From: Halomonas korlensis
GTDB taxonomy: Bacteria; Pseudomonadota; Gammaproteobacteria; Pseudomonadales; Halomonadaceae
DNA: 64,000 nucleotides
Direction: 5' to 3'
Assembly: GCF_900116705.1 (NCBI RefSeq)
Contig: NZ_FPBP01000003.1
Coordinates: 186,001-250,000, forward strand
In this document: in pieces, positions 54,474 to 62,985 of the stretch
How positions within the stretch are numbered: the stretch's first letter is position 1
How the letters are laid out: each line of letters opens with the position of its first letter
Position numbers and translations under genes: made by a program
The notes under the pieces: generated by a model
The model's input: only the letters and a program-made list of their open reading frames with translations
Databases searched by the model: none
Told to the model about the DNA's origin: nothing

Positions 54474-55665
54474 AAGATTCGTTGCCAATGATTCAGGTCA
54501 AGCCGACCGCATTCGGCGGATCGACCGACGCCCTGCCTGGTCACTGTTCTTTCCGCTCGCCGCCTTGCATGCCGCCCTGATGGTGCCGCTTTCGCTGGCG
54601 GCGATGCTTGGCTGGCTGGCCTGGCTGCCGGGCCTGGCGACGCCAGGCGGGCATGGCCGCGAGCTGCTGTTCGGCTTCGCCCTGGCGGTGATGGCGGGTT
54701 ACCTGCTGGGGCCTTTGCCTTCCCGGCGGCTGGCACTGCTGGGGGGGCTGTGGCTGGTTGGGCGTCTCGGTGGGCTGGCGGGTTACCCGGCCTGGCCGGC
54801 CCTGCTGGCCGATGCCGCCTTCGCCTTGCTGCTGGCCGCCTGGGTGGTGCCGCGCTTCCTGGCGGCCAAGAAATGGCGCAACCGCCTGCTTTCGCCGCTG
54901 CTGGGGTTGCTCTGTCTGCTGGCGGTAGCCAGCCTGGCGGCGCGCCTGGCCTTTCCGGCTCTGCTCACGCCCCTGCTGCATCAGGGGGTGCTCTGGCTGC
55001 TGCTGCTGATGGCCTTCATGGGAGGGCGGGTGATTGCCCCGGCGGTGAACGGGCACCTGATGGCACGCGACCGCGTGGCTGGAGCCGGTGTCCAGCCGCG
55101 AATCGAGGCGGTCCTGATCGTCCTGCTGGGCGCCGCCGGGCTCCTGGCGATCTCCTCAGCTCTGTGGCCGGTGGCCAGTGCGCTATTGGCACTGGCCGGG
55201 GCGGTGATCCTGGTGCGGCTCTGGCGCTGGTCGCCTTGGACGCTTCGAGATAGAGCGGACCTGCTCGGTCTGCTGCTCGGCTACGCCTGGCTGGGCGTGG
55301 GGGCATGGCTGATGGCGTGGGATCTCCTGGCGGGTGTCGCACCGGCGGGTCGGCTCCATGCGATCACCGTGGGAGCGCTCGGCACCCTGGCCAGCGGCAT
55401 CATGCTGCGCCAGGCGATCCTGAGGGCCAAGGGGCGTCCGGCGGACGAGCGGTGGCTGCCGTACCTGGCGGTGCTGTTTGCTCTGGCGGCGGGGCTGCGG
55501 CTGGCGCTGCCTTCGGCCGGAGCGTCCTGGTCACCGGTGTTATGGGGCGCTGTCGGGGCCTGGAGCCTGGCGTGGCTGCTGGTGGCGTGGCGGCTGATGT
55601 ATTGGCGCCGCCGAGGGGCCGCTATAGCGGCAGTGCGTCCTACGGCGCCCCCTACGTCGACTTGA
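54469..55665 (+). CDS. nnrS: NnrS family heme/copper membrane protein
   Basis: 398-residue polytopic protein with about twelve helices. The first is preceded by RRPAWSLFFPLAALHAALMVPL, the NnrS opening with a conserved histidine; others include GHGRELLFGFALAVMAGYLLG and GRLHAITVGALGTLASGIMLRQAI with further family histidines. NnrS proteins protect against NO stress and often lie beside denitrification genes. The ATG at 54469 has no ribosome site and falls inside an NsrR-like operator, so the true start may differ or the message may be nearly leaderless. Confidence 0.85.
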   Translation: MLRFVANDSGQADRIRRIDRRPAWSLFFPLAALHAALMVPLSLAAMLGWLAWLPGLATPGGHGRELLFGFALAVMAGYLLGPLPSRRLALLGGLWLVGRLGGLAGYPAWPALLADAAFALLLAAWVVPRFLAAKKWRNRLLSPLLGLLCLLAVASLAARLAFPALLTPLLHQGVLWLLLLMAFMGGRVIAPAVNGHLMARDRVAGAGVQPRIEAVLIVLLGAAGLLAISSALWPVASALLALAGAVILVRLWRWSPWTLRDRADLLGLLLGYAWLGVGAWLMAWDLLAGVAPAGRLHAITVGALGTLASGIMLRQAILRAKGRPADERWLPYLAVLFALAAGLRLALPSAGASWSPVLWGAVGAWSLAWLLVAWRLMYWRRRGAAIAAVRPTAPPTST

Positions 55666-55675
55666 TCTGGGTCAG
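55662..55675 (+). promoter_or_regulatory. FNR/ANR-type box before hemN
   Basis: TTGAT-CTGG-GTCAG matches 9 of 10 positions of TTGAT-N4-GTCAA. The box overlaps the nnrS stop codon and lies 110 bases before hemN. CATAAT at 55716-55721 could be the -10, which puts the box near -60, a class I arrangement. Confidence 0.55.
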
Positions 55676-55784
55676 CTACCTCGTGAAGGGTACCGACGCG
55701 CCCGGTCATGGCTGGCATAATTCGCCCATGCGGCGGTGGCCCCGCCCGGCCGCCGCCTTACAGATCCAGAGGCTTGATTCGATC

Positions 55785-57170
55785 ATGCAAGACACCCTGC
55801 CGTTCATCCGCCCGCTGGTTGAGAAGTACGACCGCCCAGGGCCGCGCTATACCTCCTATCCCACGGCGCCCCAGTTCCAGGCGGCCTTCGCCGAGGACGA
55901 CTATCGTGCCGCTGCCGAGCGCAGCAACCGGGCCGCGACGCCCAAGCCGCTGTCGGCCTATGTGCATATTCCGTTCTGCGAGAGCCTCTGCTACTACTGC
56001 GCCTGCAACAAGATCATTACCCACAACCGCGAGCGGGCGGCGGAGTACCTCGCCTGGCTCAAGCGAGAGGTTGCGCTTCAGGGCGCGTTGTTCGACGACT
56101 CGCGACGCATGACCCAACTGCACCTGGGCGGTGGTACGCCCACTTACCTGAGCAATGACCAGCTTGGCGAACTGATGACGGCGCTGGACGCCGCCTTCCA
56201 CTTTGCCGAGCCCGAGGCGCGGGAGTTCTCCCTTGAGGTGGACCCTCGCACCGTGACCCCCGAGCAGATCCACGAACTGCGCGAGCTGGGCTTCAATCGC
56301 CTGAGCTTCGGGGTGCAGGATTTTGACACCAAGGTCCAGGAGGCGGTCAACCGCCTCCAGAGCGAGGCGCAGGTGGTGGAGCTGGTGGGTGCGGCCCGCG
56401 AGGCCGGCTTCCAGTCGGTGAGCGTCGACCTGATCTACGGCCTGCCGCTGCAGACCGTGGCGAGCTTCGACGCCACCCTGGACAAGGTCATCGCCCTGCA
56501 CCCCGATCGCATCGCCGCCTACAGCTATGCCCACCTGCCGGAGCTGTTCAAGGCCCAGCGGCTGATTCGTCCGGAGGACATGCCGCCCCCGGAGCGCAAG
56601 ATTGAGCTGCTTGAGCTGACCATCCGCCGCCTCACCGAGGCAGGCTATGTCTATATCGGCATGGACCATTTTGCCCTGCCCGAGGATGAGCTCTCGCTGG
56701 CGAAGGAAAATGGCACCCTGCAACGCAACTTCCAGGGCTACTCGACGCATGCCGACTGCGACCTGATCGGCCTGGGCAATACCGCCATCGGCAAGGTAGG
56801 CGACAGCTACAGCCAGAACGTCAAGGAAACCGCCCAGTACCAGACGCGCCTCGAAACGGGGCGGCTGCCGGTGATGCGCGGTTACCGCCTGAACGCCGAC
56901 GACGTGCTGCGCCGCGACGTGATCAACGCCCTGATGTGTCATGGGCGCATCGACTTTGCCGCGATCGAAGCGGCCCACGAGATTGATTTTCGCGACACTT
57001 TCGCCGACGCCCTCGCCGAGCTCGAGGAGATGGCGGACGACGGCCTGCTGGCGATCGATGACGAGGCCATCGAGGTGCTGCCGGCCGGGCGGCTGATGAT
57101 GCGCAATGCCGCCATGGCCTTCGATGCCTACCTGGCACGCAGCGAGGGGCGTTACTCGCGCACCGTCTGA
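55785..57170 (+). CDS. hemN: Oxygen-independent coproporphyrinogen III oxidase
   Basis: Radical SAM enzyme that forms protoporphyrinogen IX without oxygen, 461 residues (E. coli 457). The cluster motif is YVHIPFCESLCYYCACNK (C65, C69, C72, with the additional C74). Other blocks are LHLGGGTPTYL, EVDPRTVT, NRLSFGVQDF, VDLIYGLPLQT, HFALPEDEL and a C-terminal HemN domain (RGYRLNADDVLRRDVINALMC). The frame extends far upstream, but MQDTLPFIRPLVEKYDRPGPRYTSYPTA is the family start. It is needed for heme in anaerobic respiration. Confidence 0.96.
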   Translation: MQDTLPFIRPLVEKYDRPGPRYTSYPTAPQFQAAFAEDDYRAAAERSNRAATPKPLSAYVHIPFCESLCYYCACNKIITHNRERAAEYLAWLKREVALQGALFDDSRRMTQLHLGGGTPTYLSNDQLGELMTALDAAFHFAEPEAREFSLEVDPRTVTPEQIHELRELGFNRLSFGVQDFDTKVQEAVNRLQSEAQVVELVGAAREAGFQSVSVDLIYGLPLQTVASFDATLDKVIALHPDRIAAYSYAHLPELFKAQRLIRPEDMPPPERKIELLELTIRRLTEAGYVYIGMDHFALPEDELSLAKENGTLQRNFQGYSTHADCDLIGLGNTAIGKVGDSYSQNVKETAQYQTRLETGRLPVMRGYRLNADDVLRRDVINALMCHGRIDFAAIEAAHEIDFRDTFADALAELEEMADDGLLAIDDEAIEVLPAGRLMMRNAAMAFDAYLARSEGRYSRTV

Positions 57171-57189
57171 GGAGTTGACATATCCCGAT

Positions 57190-57221
57190 GCGACACGGCG
57201 CCTCTTGAGGCGCCGTGTCGC
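57190..57221. terminator. Bidirectional hairpin between hemN and gdhA
   Basis: A 14- to 15-bp perfect GC-rich stem (57190-57204 with 57207-57221) lies between the convergent hemN and gdhA genes and is followed by GTTT on the plus strand. Position and stability fit a terminator for hemN; the U-run is short. Confidence 0.6.
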
Positions 57222-57249
57222 GTTTGGTGGGGCCCGGCTGGCGGCAGGC

Positions 57250-58602
57250 TCAGACGACGCCCTGCTCGATCATGGCATCGGCCACCCTGCGGAACCCGGC
57301 GATGTTAGCGCCCAGCACCAGGTTGGTGGAGTCATCGAACTCGGCGGCGGTCTCGGCACACTGGTGGTGGATGTTGGTCATGACCTCCTTGAGCTTGGCG
57401 TCGACCTTTTCCAGCGGCCACTGCTGCATGCTGCTGTTCTGGGCCATCTCCAGTTGGCTGGTGGCCACGCCGCCGGCATTGGCGGCCTTGCCAGGTCCAT
57501 AGGCGACCTTCGCTGCCAGGAAGCGGTCCACGGCAGTGGCGGTGGAAGGCATGTTGGCCCCCTCGCTGATGCAGGTCACACCGTTGTTCAGCAGCGCTTC
57601 GGCATCGGCCTCGGTCAGCTCGTTCTGGGTGGCGCAGGGGAAGGCCACGTCACCCGCCAGGCGCCAGACCGCATGGCCATCGGCCGGGTAATCGCTGGCT
57701 GGCAGGTAGCAGGCCTTGGGGTGCTTCTCCAGGTAGGCCTCCAGCGAGGCGCGCTTGACCTCCTTGAGCTCCTTGAGTAGGTCCAGGTCGATGCCACGAG
57801 AGTCATGGAGAGTGCCACCCGAGTCTGAGCAGGTGACGGGGGTCGCGCCGAGCTCATAAAGCTTCTCGATGGTGTAGATGGCCACGTTGCCGGCACCTGA
57901 AACCAGACAGGTCTTGCCTTCCAGGGTTTCGCCGCGGGCCTCGAGCATGTTTTCGGCGAAGTAGACGGCGCCGTAGCCGGTGGCCTCCTTGCGGCCGATG
58001 GAACCACCCCAGTTGAGGCTCTTGCCGGTCAGTACCCCCTCGTAGCGGCCGGTCAGGCGCTTGTACTGGCCGTAGAGGAAGCCGATCTCACGGGCCCCCA
58101 CGCCGATGTCGCCTGCCGGCACGTCGGTGGTCGGGCCGATATGACGATGTAGCTCGCTCATGAAGGCCTGGCAGAAGCGCATGATCTCGCCTTCCGAGCG
58201 ACCCTTGGGGTCGAAGTCCGACCCGCCCTTGCCGCCGCCGATGGGCAGCCCGGTCAGGGCATTCTTGAAGATCTGCTCGAAGCCCAGGAACTTGATGGTC
58301 CCCGAGGTGACGCTGGGGTGGAAACGCAGCCCCCCCTTGTAGGGACCGAGGGCGGAGTTGAACTGGACGCGGTAGCCCTTGTTGACCTGCACCTTGCCGG
58401 TGTCATCCATCCAGCAGACGCGGAACATGATCTGGCGCTCCGGCTCGACGATGCGCTCGATGATGCTGTGGTCGAGGTAGTGCGGGCTGCGCTCGAAGAG
58501 CGGACGCAGGCACTCCAGTACTTCTTCTGCGGCCTGGTAAAACTCGGTCTGGGCGGGGCTGCTCCTGCGCAGTGCCTCGAGGGTATCGTGGACGTAGGGC
58601 AT
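57250..58602 (-). CDS. gdhA: NADP-type glutamate dehydrogenase
   Basis: 450-residue hexameric GDH that aminates 2-oxoglutarate. The substrate block KGGLRFHPSV, the catalytic lysine region PIGGGKGGSDFDPKGRS, PAGDIGVGAREIGFLYGQYKRL, the coenzyme fold CLVSGAGNVAIYTIEKLYELG, EGANMPST and the C-terminal GANIAGFRRVADAM are typical of the E. coli-type enzyme (447). The start MPYVHDTLEAL has AGGAAA upstream; an ATG 24 codons earlier is rejected. It is convergent with hemN. Confidence 0.96.
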   Translation of the reverse strand: MPYVHDTLEALRRSSPAQTEFYQAAEEVLECLRPLFERSPHYLDHSIIERIVEPERQIMFRVCWMDDTGKVQVNKGYRVQFNSALGPYKGGLRFHPSVTSGTIKFLGFEQIFKNALTGLPIGGGKGGSDFDPKGRSEGEIMRFCQAFMSELHRHIGPTTDVPAGDIGVGAREIGFLYGQYKRLTGRYEGVLTGKSLNWGGSIGRKEATGYGAVYFAENMLEARGETLEGKTCLVSGAGNVAIYTIEKLYELGATPVTCSDSGGTLHDSRGIDLDLLKELKEVKRASLEAYLEKHPKACYLPASDYPADGHAVWRLAGDVAFPCATQNELTEADAEALLNNGVTCISEGANMPSTATAVDRFLAAKVAYGPGKAANAGGVATSQLEMAQNSSMQQWPLEKVDAKLKEVMTNIHHQCAETAAEFDDSTNLVLGANIAGFRRVADAMIEQGVV

Positions 58603-59203
58603 GGAAAGTTTCCTGTGCGGTCGAAACGGTTCGGCAGCACTATAAGGCAATGCACCATTATGCAGCAAATGCATGGCTCATGCGGGAAATGGTCATTAAA
58701 TTGAACCGAAATCCCTTTAAATGTACGAAAAGTTATGAACTAGTTTTATCCATTAAAGTTATTTAATAGACGATATTTAAACGCTGCTGACTGGCTGGCA
58801 CTCCTGGTCGATGGCCAACCGTGCCAGGTCGTAAAGGCCGTCGCTTGGGCTGGTTTTCTTCAAGCCTGGTTATCTTGTCGTCCCATGACCCTTACCCTGA
58901 CGCCTGAACCTTTCTGTAGACCTGTCATTCAACGGTGTCCTTCTCTGGATTCAGCTCGGCCGGTCTTGTCGCGTTGAAGGATTTTTTCGCGCATCTTGTG
59001 CTTGAAGCGGGCAAGGGGACTATATATGGTATGCAGGCGCCGCCAATACGGTTTACCTGTTTACCGCTAGTCAAGAGGGGACGCGCCTGTTCCTTGTCCG
59101 CGATACGATGCAGGGAGCGGTGTGGACAAGGACTCGGCCCCTAGCGCCATGCTTTCTGTTACGCCTGTAAACCGTCCATCCAGACACTGTCGGAGACCCC
59201 CGA
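58603..59203. other. Long intergenic region between gdhA and nrdJa
   Basis: About 600 bases without a convincing gene. The gdhA-proximal part (58690-58790) is AT-rich and should hold the gdhA promoter. The nrdJa-proximal part holds an NrdR-like box at 59017. No cobalamin riboswitch pattern was recognised. An open frame at 58935-59144 lacks a ribosome site and resembles nothing known to me. Confidence 0.6.
59017..59032 (+). promoter_or_regulatory. NrdR-like box upstream of nrdJa
   Basis: The 16 bases with the core ACTATATATGGT match about 13 positions of the NrdR consensus acaCwAtATaTwGtgt. It lies 170 bases before a ribonucleotide reductase gene, the expected target. NrdR usually needs two boxes; a possible second at 59041 is poor. 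Confidence 0.55.
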
Positions 59204-61315
59204 ATGAACACTCCCGCCAAGGCCGTGAAGACTTCACTAGAAGTGCCGCTGCAATTGCCTTCTCGTGATATCTGGGATTCCAAGTATCGCCTCAAGGACC
59301 GTCACGGGGATCCCGTGGACAAGGATGTGGACGCGACCTGGGAGCGGGTGGCGCGTGCACTGGCCGCGGTGGAAGGCGATCAGGCCGAGGCCTGGCTCAC
59401 GAAGTTCCGCTGGGCGCTGGAGAACGGCGCCATCCCCGCCGGGCGCATCATGTCCAACGCCGGCGCCGAAGACTACAAGCCGGCGGTGAGCCTGATCAAT
59501 TGCACCGTCTCCCGCACCATTCGCGACTCCATGCACGATATCCTCGACTCGGTGGTGGATGCGGGCATGACCCTGAAGGCGGGCTGCGGGATCGGCTACG
59601 AGTTCTCGACCCTGCGCCACAAGGGGGCCTTCGTGTTCGGTGCCGGTGCCGGCACCAACGGCCCGCTGGCGTTCATGGATATCTACGACAAGATGTGTTT
59701 CACGGTGGCCTCGGCGGGCGGGCGCCGCGGTGCGCAGATGGGCACCTTCGACGTCGGCCATCCCGATGTGCGCGAGTTCATCGAGGCCAAACGCGAGGCC
59801 GGCCGGCTGCGCCAGTTCAACCTGAGCCTGCTGATCACCGACGAGTTCATGGAGGCGGTCAAGCACGATACCGACTGGCCGCTGGCGTTCCCGCTGCATG
59901 CCGGCGAGAAGGCCGACGTCAAGGAAGACGAGCTGATCTATCGCGACTGGCCGGTGGTCGAGGATGATTACACCGTCGACGAAGAGGGCCGCGTAGCCTG
60001 CCGCATCGTCGAGGTGATCAAGGCCCGCGAGCTGTGGGACACCATCATGAAGTCGACCTACGACTTCGCCGAGCCGGGCTTCATCCTGATCGATCAGGTC
60101 AATCGCATGAACAACAACTGGTTCTGCGAGGAGATCCGCGCCACCAACCCCTGTGGCGAGCAGCCACTGCCGCCCGAGGGTGCGTGCCTGCTGGGCTCGG
60201 TGAACCTGACGCGCTTCGTCATCGATCCCTTCGGCAAGAAGCCGCGCTTCGACTGGGAACGCTACCGCAAGGTGGTGGCCATCTTCACCCGCATGCTCGA
60301 CAACGTGGTGGAGATCAGCGGCCTGCCGCTCGAGGGCCAGCGTCGCGAGATCGAGGCCAAACGTCGCCATGGCATGGGCTTTCTGGGCCTGGGCTCGACC
60401 CTGACCATGCTCAAGATTCCCTACGGCTCGCCCGAGTCGCTGGCCTTCACCGAGGAAGTGAGCCGCAACCTTGCCATCGAGGGCTGGAAACAGGCGCTCG
60501 AGCTGTCGCGTGAGAAGGGCATGGCGCCGATTCTCGCCGAGGACGTCGAGCTCACGCCGAAGATGATGCGCGAGCGGCCGGAGCTCAAGCAGGACGGCTA
60601 CGAGGTTGGCGACAAGGTGCCAGGGCGCATCCTGCTTGCTCGCTACAGCCGCTACATGCAGAAGGTCGCCGAGGTGGCACCGGAACTGGTCGCCTCACTG
60701 GCCGAGCATGGCGCGCGCTTCACCCACCACAGCTCGATCGCGCCGACCGGCACCATCTCGCTGTCGTTGGGCAACAATGCCTCCAACGGAATCGAGCCGT
60801 CGTTCTCGCACCGCTATTTCCGCAACGTCATCCAGGCCGGCAAGAAGACCAAGGAGCAGGTCGAGGTGTGTTCCTTCGAGTTGGCCGCCTATCGGCACTT
60901 CATCGCCGCCGACGCGGTGGAGAGCGACCTGCCCGACTACTTCATCACCGCCGATGCGGTGACGCCACCCCAGCACGTGGCGGTGCAGGCCGCCGCCCAG
61001 AGCTGGGTCGACTCGGCCATCTCCAAGACAGTCAACGTGCCGACAGAGTTTGCCTTCGACGAGTTCAAGGATCTGTATCTGGATGCCTACACCAGTAAGC
61101 TCAAGGGCTGCACCACCTTCCGCTTCAACCCCGAAGCTTTCCAGGGGGTGCTGGTGCGCGAGGACGACTTGAAGAACACCACCTACGTCTTCGAGCTGGA
61201 CAACGGCGAGACCGTCGAGCTGACCGGCGACGAGACGGTGATCTATGACGGCGAGGAGCACAATGCGGCCAATCTCTACGACGCGCTGAAGGAAGGAACC
61301 TATGGCAAGTGGTAA
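59204..61315 (+). CDS. nrdJa: Class II (B12-dependent) ribonucleotide reductase, catalytic part NrdJa
   Basis: 703-residue main part of the adenosylcobalamin-dependent reductase, which makes deoxynucleotides with or without oxygen. The redox cysteine is C100 in SLINCTVS, the active-site block NPCGEQPLPPEGACLLGSVNL has N315, C317 and E319, and APTGTISLSLGNNASNGIEPSF is the conserved phosphate/substrate loop. The chain stops after ...NLYDALKEGTYGKW and lacks the C-terminal cysteine motif, which is encoded by the next gene. This split is known from Pseudomonas aeruginosa. The ATG follows CGGAGACC. Confidence 0.94.
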   Translation: MNTPAKAVKTSLEVPLQLPSRDIWDSKYRLKDRHGDPVDKDVDATWERVARALAAVEGDQAEAWLTKFRWALENGAIPAGRIMSNAGAEDYKPAVSLINCTVSRTIRDSMHDILDSVVDAGMTLKAGCGIGYEFSTLRHKGAFVFGAGAGTNGPLAFMDIYDKMCFTVASAGGRRGAQMGTFDVGHPDVREFIEAKREAGRLRQFNLSLLITDEFMEAVKHDTDWPLAFPLHAGEKADVKEDELIYRDWPVVEDDYTVDEEGRVACRIVEVIKARELWDTIMKSTYDFAEPGFILIDQVNRMNNNWFCEEIRATNPCGEQPLPPEGACLLGSVNLTRFVIDPFGKKPRFDWERYRKVVAIFTRMLDNVVEISGLPLEGQRREIEAKRRHGMGFLGLGSTLTMLKIPYGSPESLAFTEEVSRNLAIEGWKQALELSREKGMAPILAEDVELTPKMMRERPELKQDGYEVGDKVPGRILLARYSRYMQKVAEVAPELVASLAEHGARFTHHSSIAPTGTISLSLGNNASNGIEPSFSHRYFRNVIQAGKKTKEQVEVCSFELAAYRHFIAADAVESDLPDYFITADAVTPPQHVAVQAAAQSWVDSAISKTVNVPTEFAFDEFKDLYLDAYTSKLKGCTTFRFNPEAFQGVLVREDDLKNTTYVFELDNGETVELTGDETVIYDGEEHNAANLYDALKEGTYGKW

Positions 61316-61366
61316 TCGCCCGATCTTTTCCTGCGTCATGAAGACAAGCATTCAAGGAGCCCGCTG

Positions 61367-62137
61367 ATGGCCGTCGAAATCAAGTCCAAGATCGTTTCCT
61401 ATAGCGTCAAGAAGGCGGTCGAGCCGCCGCCGTTGGCCGATGAGAACCCGCTCACGGTGCGCATTCCCTCGCGCCCCGAGGGCACGCTTGAGGCCGTGTC
61501 GGAGAAGATCTCCTACGTGGGCGCCGAAGGGCGCAAGAAGGTCTACCTGCTGGTGTCGTTCATGCCGGTGGAAGGCGTATTGAACGGCAAACGGGTGATC
61601 GTCGAGCGCCCGGTGGAGTTCTTCTTCCCCTCCGGCCAGCTCTCCAGCGAGCACCAGTGGATCACCGCCACCATGCGCAGCCTGTCGCTGGCCGCCCGCG
61701 GCGGCTACGTCACCCAGGCGGTGGCGGATCTACGCAAGGTGGCCTGGGACAAGGGCCTGGTGCGCTGCGGCATGAATCGCTGGGGCAAGCCGATGTTCCA
61801 CGATTCCGAGGTCGCGGCCATCGCCTGGTCGATCCAGCAGATCCTCTACCGTCGCGGTTTCCTTGACCAGGACGGCAACCAGGTGCCGGCCGAGGAACTG
61901 GTCAGCCGCTACGCCCACCGTCTGACCCACGGCCACCCCTGGCAGCCACCGGCCCATGAAGAGAGCGCCGAGCCCGCTGGTGCCGTGTCCATGATCGGCG
62001 GCGGTGAAGCCAGCCGCAAGGAGAAGGGCGACGGCCCTACCGTGGTCGGCCACTGTCCCGAGTGTCGCGGCGAGCTGATCATGATGGACGGCTGCCCGAC
62101 CTGCTATGCGGGCTGCGGCTGGTCAAAGTGCGGTTGA
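61367..62137 (+). CDS. nrdJb: Class II ribonucleotide reductase, C-terminal subunit NrdJb
   Basis: 256-residue partner of NrdJa. An N-terminal domain (IKSKIVSYSVKKAVEPPP, LTVRIPSRPEGTLEAVSEKISYVG, YLLVSFMPVEGVLNGKRVIVERPVEFFFP) and a helical part (WITATMRSLSLAARGGY, DLRKVAWDKGLVRCG) lead to the cysteine-rich end CPECRGELIMMDGCPTCYAGCGWSKCG. That end should reduce the active-site disulfide of NrdJa. The gene begins 51 bases after nrdJa, with AAGGAG upstream. A GC-rich hairpin follows at 62162. Confidence 0.93.
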   Translation: MAVEIKSKIVSYSVKKAVEPPPLADENPLTVRIPSRPEGTLEAVSEKISYVGAEGRKKVYLLVSFMPVEGVLNGKRVIVERPVEFFFPSGQLSSEHQWITATMRSLSLAARGGYVTQAVADLRKVAWDKGLVRCGMNRWGKPMFHDSEVAAIAWSIQQILYRRGFLDQDGNQVPAEELVSRYAHRLTHGHPWQPPAHEESAEPAGAVSMIGGGEASRKEKGDGPTVVGHCPECRGELIMMDGCPTCYAGCGWSKCG

Positions 62138-62161
62138 GTCGAACCTGAGAGTCCGTTACCT

Positions 62162-62188
62162 CACGGGGCCGCATCGCGCGGCCCCGTG
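62162..62188 (+). terminator. Hairpin after nrdJb
   Basis: An 11-bp perfect stem (62162-62172 with 62178-62188) with a five-base loop lies 24 bases after the nrdJb stop. There is no clear U-run. Confidence 0.45.
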
Positions 62189-62259
62189 GCGATTCTGGCT
62201 GGCTCACCGGCGACATCGCAGCGGTAGCGGACATCGTCCGTCATGGAAATGGCATCGGG

Positions 62260-62300
62260 TTGATGCATGTCAGTGCTCTCCCTCGCGACCCTGCCAGAAT
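62260..62300 (+). promoter_or_regulatory. FNR/ANR-type promoter of ubiT
   Basis: TTGAT-GCAT-GTCAG at 62260-62273 matches 9 of 10 positions of TTGAT-N4-GTCAA. CAGAAT at 62295-62300 is a -10 candidate 21 bases further on, close to class II FNR geometry. It lies 76 bases before the ubiT start. Confidence 0.65.
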
Positions 62301-62349
62301 GCACTGTTCTGTGTTTCCGTCTCGTGTGTGCTTGTCAGGAGTGTTTGCC

Positions 62350-62850
62350 ATGTCCTTGCCGCCTCTTCCCTTTTTTTCGGCCATGACCTCGATGGCGCGA
62401 CCTCCCACTCCGACACGCCTGTTTCGTGTTCTCGATACTCGGGTTCCGCTCGCGCTCAAGCGACGTCTGGTCGAGCCATTGCTCAATCGGACCTTTGCCG
62501 TGCCCCTCGAGGAGGGCGAGTTCGATGCCCTGCAGGGACGCCGCATCGCCCTGATAGTAGAAGACCTGGGGATAACCCTGACCCTTGGCCTTGCGGGCAG
62601 GCAGATCATGCTCAGCGATGCACCGGGCGAGGCAAGCATCCGCGGAGGCTGGCGCGAATTCCTGTGCCTGGCGACGCGTCACGAGGACCCCGATAGTCTC
62701 TTCTTTCAGCGTCGTCTGTCGATAGAAGGTGATACCGAGCTAGGCTTGATGGTCAAGAATCTGCTCGATGGCTGCGAGGAAGGGCTGGCCCAAGGCCGCC
62801 TGGGTGAGTGGTTATCGCGTTTTGAGCGCTTCGTCGAGCGCCGACACTGA
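62350..62850 (+). CDS. ubiT: Anaerobic ubiquinone biosynthesis accessory factor UbiT (SCP2 domain)
   Basis: 166-residue protein with a C-terminal SCP2 lipid-binding domain. The opening LKRRLVEPLLNRTFAVPLEEGEFDALQGRRIALIVEDLGI and the late LATRHEDPDSLFFQRRLSIEGDTELGLMVKNLLDGCE are characteristic of UbiT (YhbT). UbiT acts with UbiU and UbiV, not in this window, in O2-independent ubiquinone synthesis. AGGAG lies eight bases before ATG 62350, so the longer frame from 62260, which would overlap the FNR-type box, is rejected. Confidence 0.88.
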   Translation: MSLPPLPFFSAMTSMARPPTPTRLFRVLDTRVPLALKRRLVEPLLNRTFAVPLEEGEFDALQGRRIALIVEDLGITLTLGLAGRQIMLSDAPGEASIRGGWREFLCLATRHEDPDSLFFQRRLSIEGDTELGLMVKNLLDGCEEGLAQGRLGEWLSRFERFVERRH

Positions 62851-62948
62851 GACGTTATTCCCTCGTGGCCGGCATGCCAGGGTTGCCATGCCAGTCGCCG
62901 CACAGGTCGCGGCTTCCGCCAGCGCTATGTGATCAGAAAACAATGCGC

Positions 62949-62982
62949 ACCGCCCCAGGCCACTCTCATGCCCCGGGGCGGT
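62949..62982. terminator. Hairpin between ubiT and the DUF6448 gene
   Basis: ACCGCCCC (62949-62956) pairs with GGGGCGGT (62975-62982) between two convergent genes. On the minus strand GCGCATTGTTTTC follows, giving a modest U-run for the DUF6448 gene. Confidence 0.4.
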
Positions 62983-62985
62983 TGC

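Noticed and set aside
55774-55786. TTGATTCGATCAT just before hemN as an FNR box
   Set aside because: The two halves are separated by three bases instead of four and the site overlaps the hemN start; the box at 55662 is the better candidate.
59041-59056. A second NrdR box
   Set aside because: Few consensus positions match and the spacing from the first box is not typical.
58935-59144. A 69-codon frame in the gdhA-nrdJa spacer
   Set aside because: No ribosome site, no recognisable protein character, and it runs across the NrdR-like box.
58680-59203. A cobalamin riboswitch upstream of the B12-dependent reductase
   Set aside because: I could not find a B12-box or the expected multi-stem layout; an Rfam covariance-model scan would be decisive.
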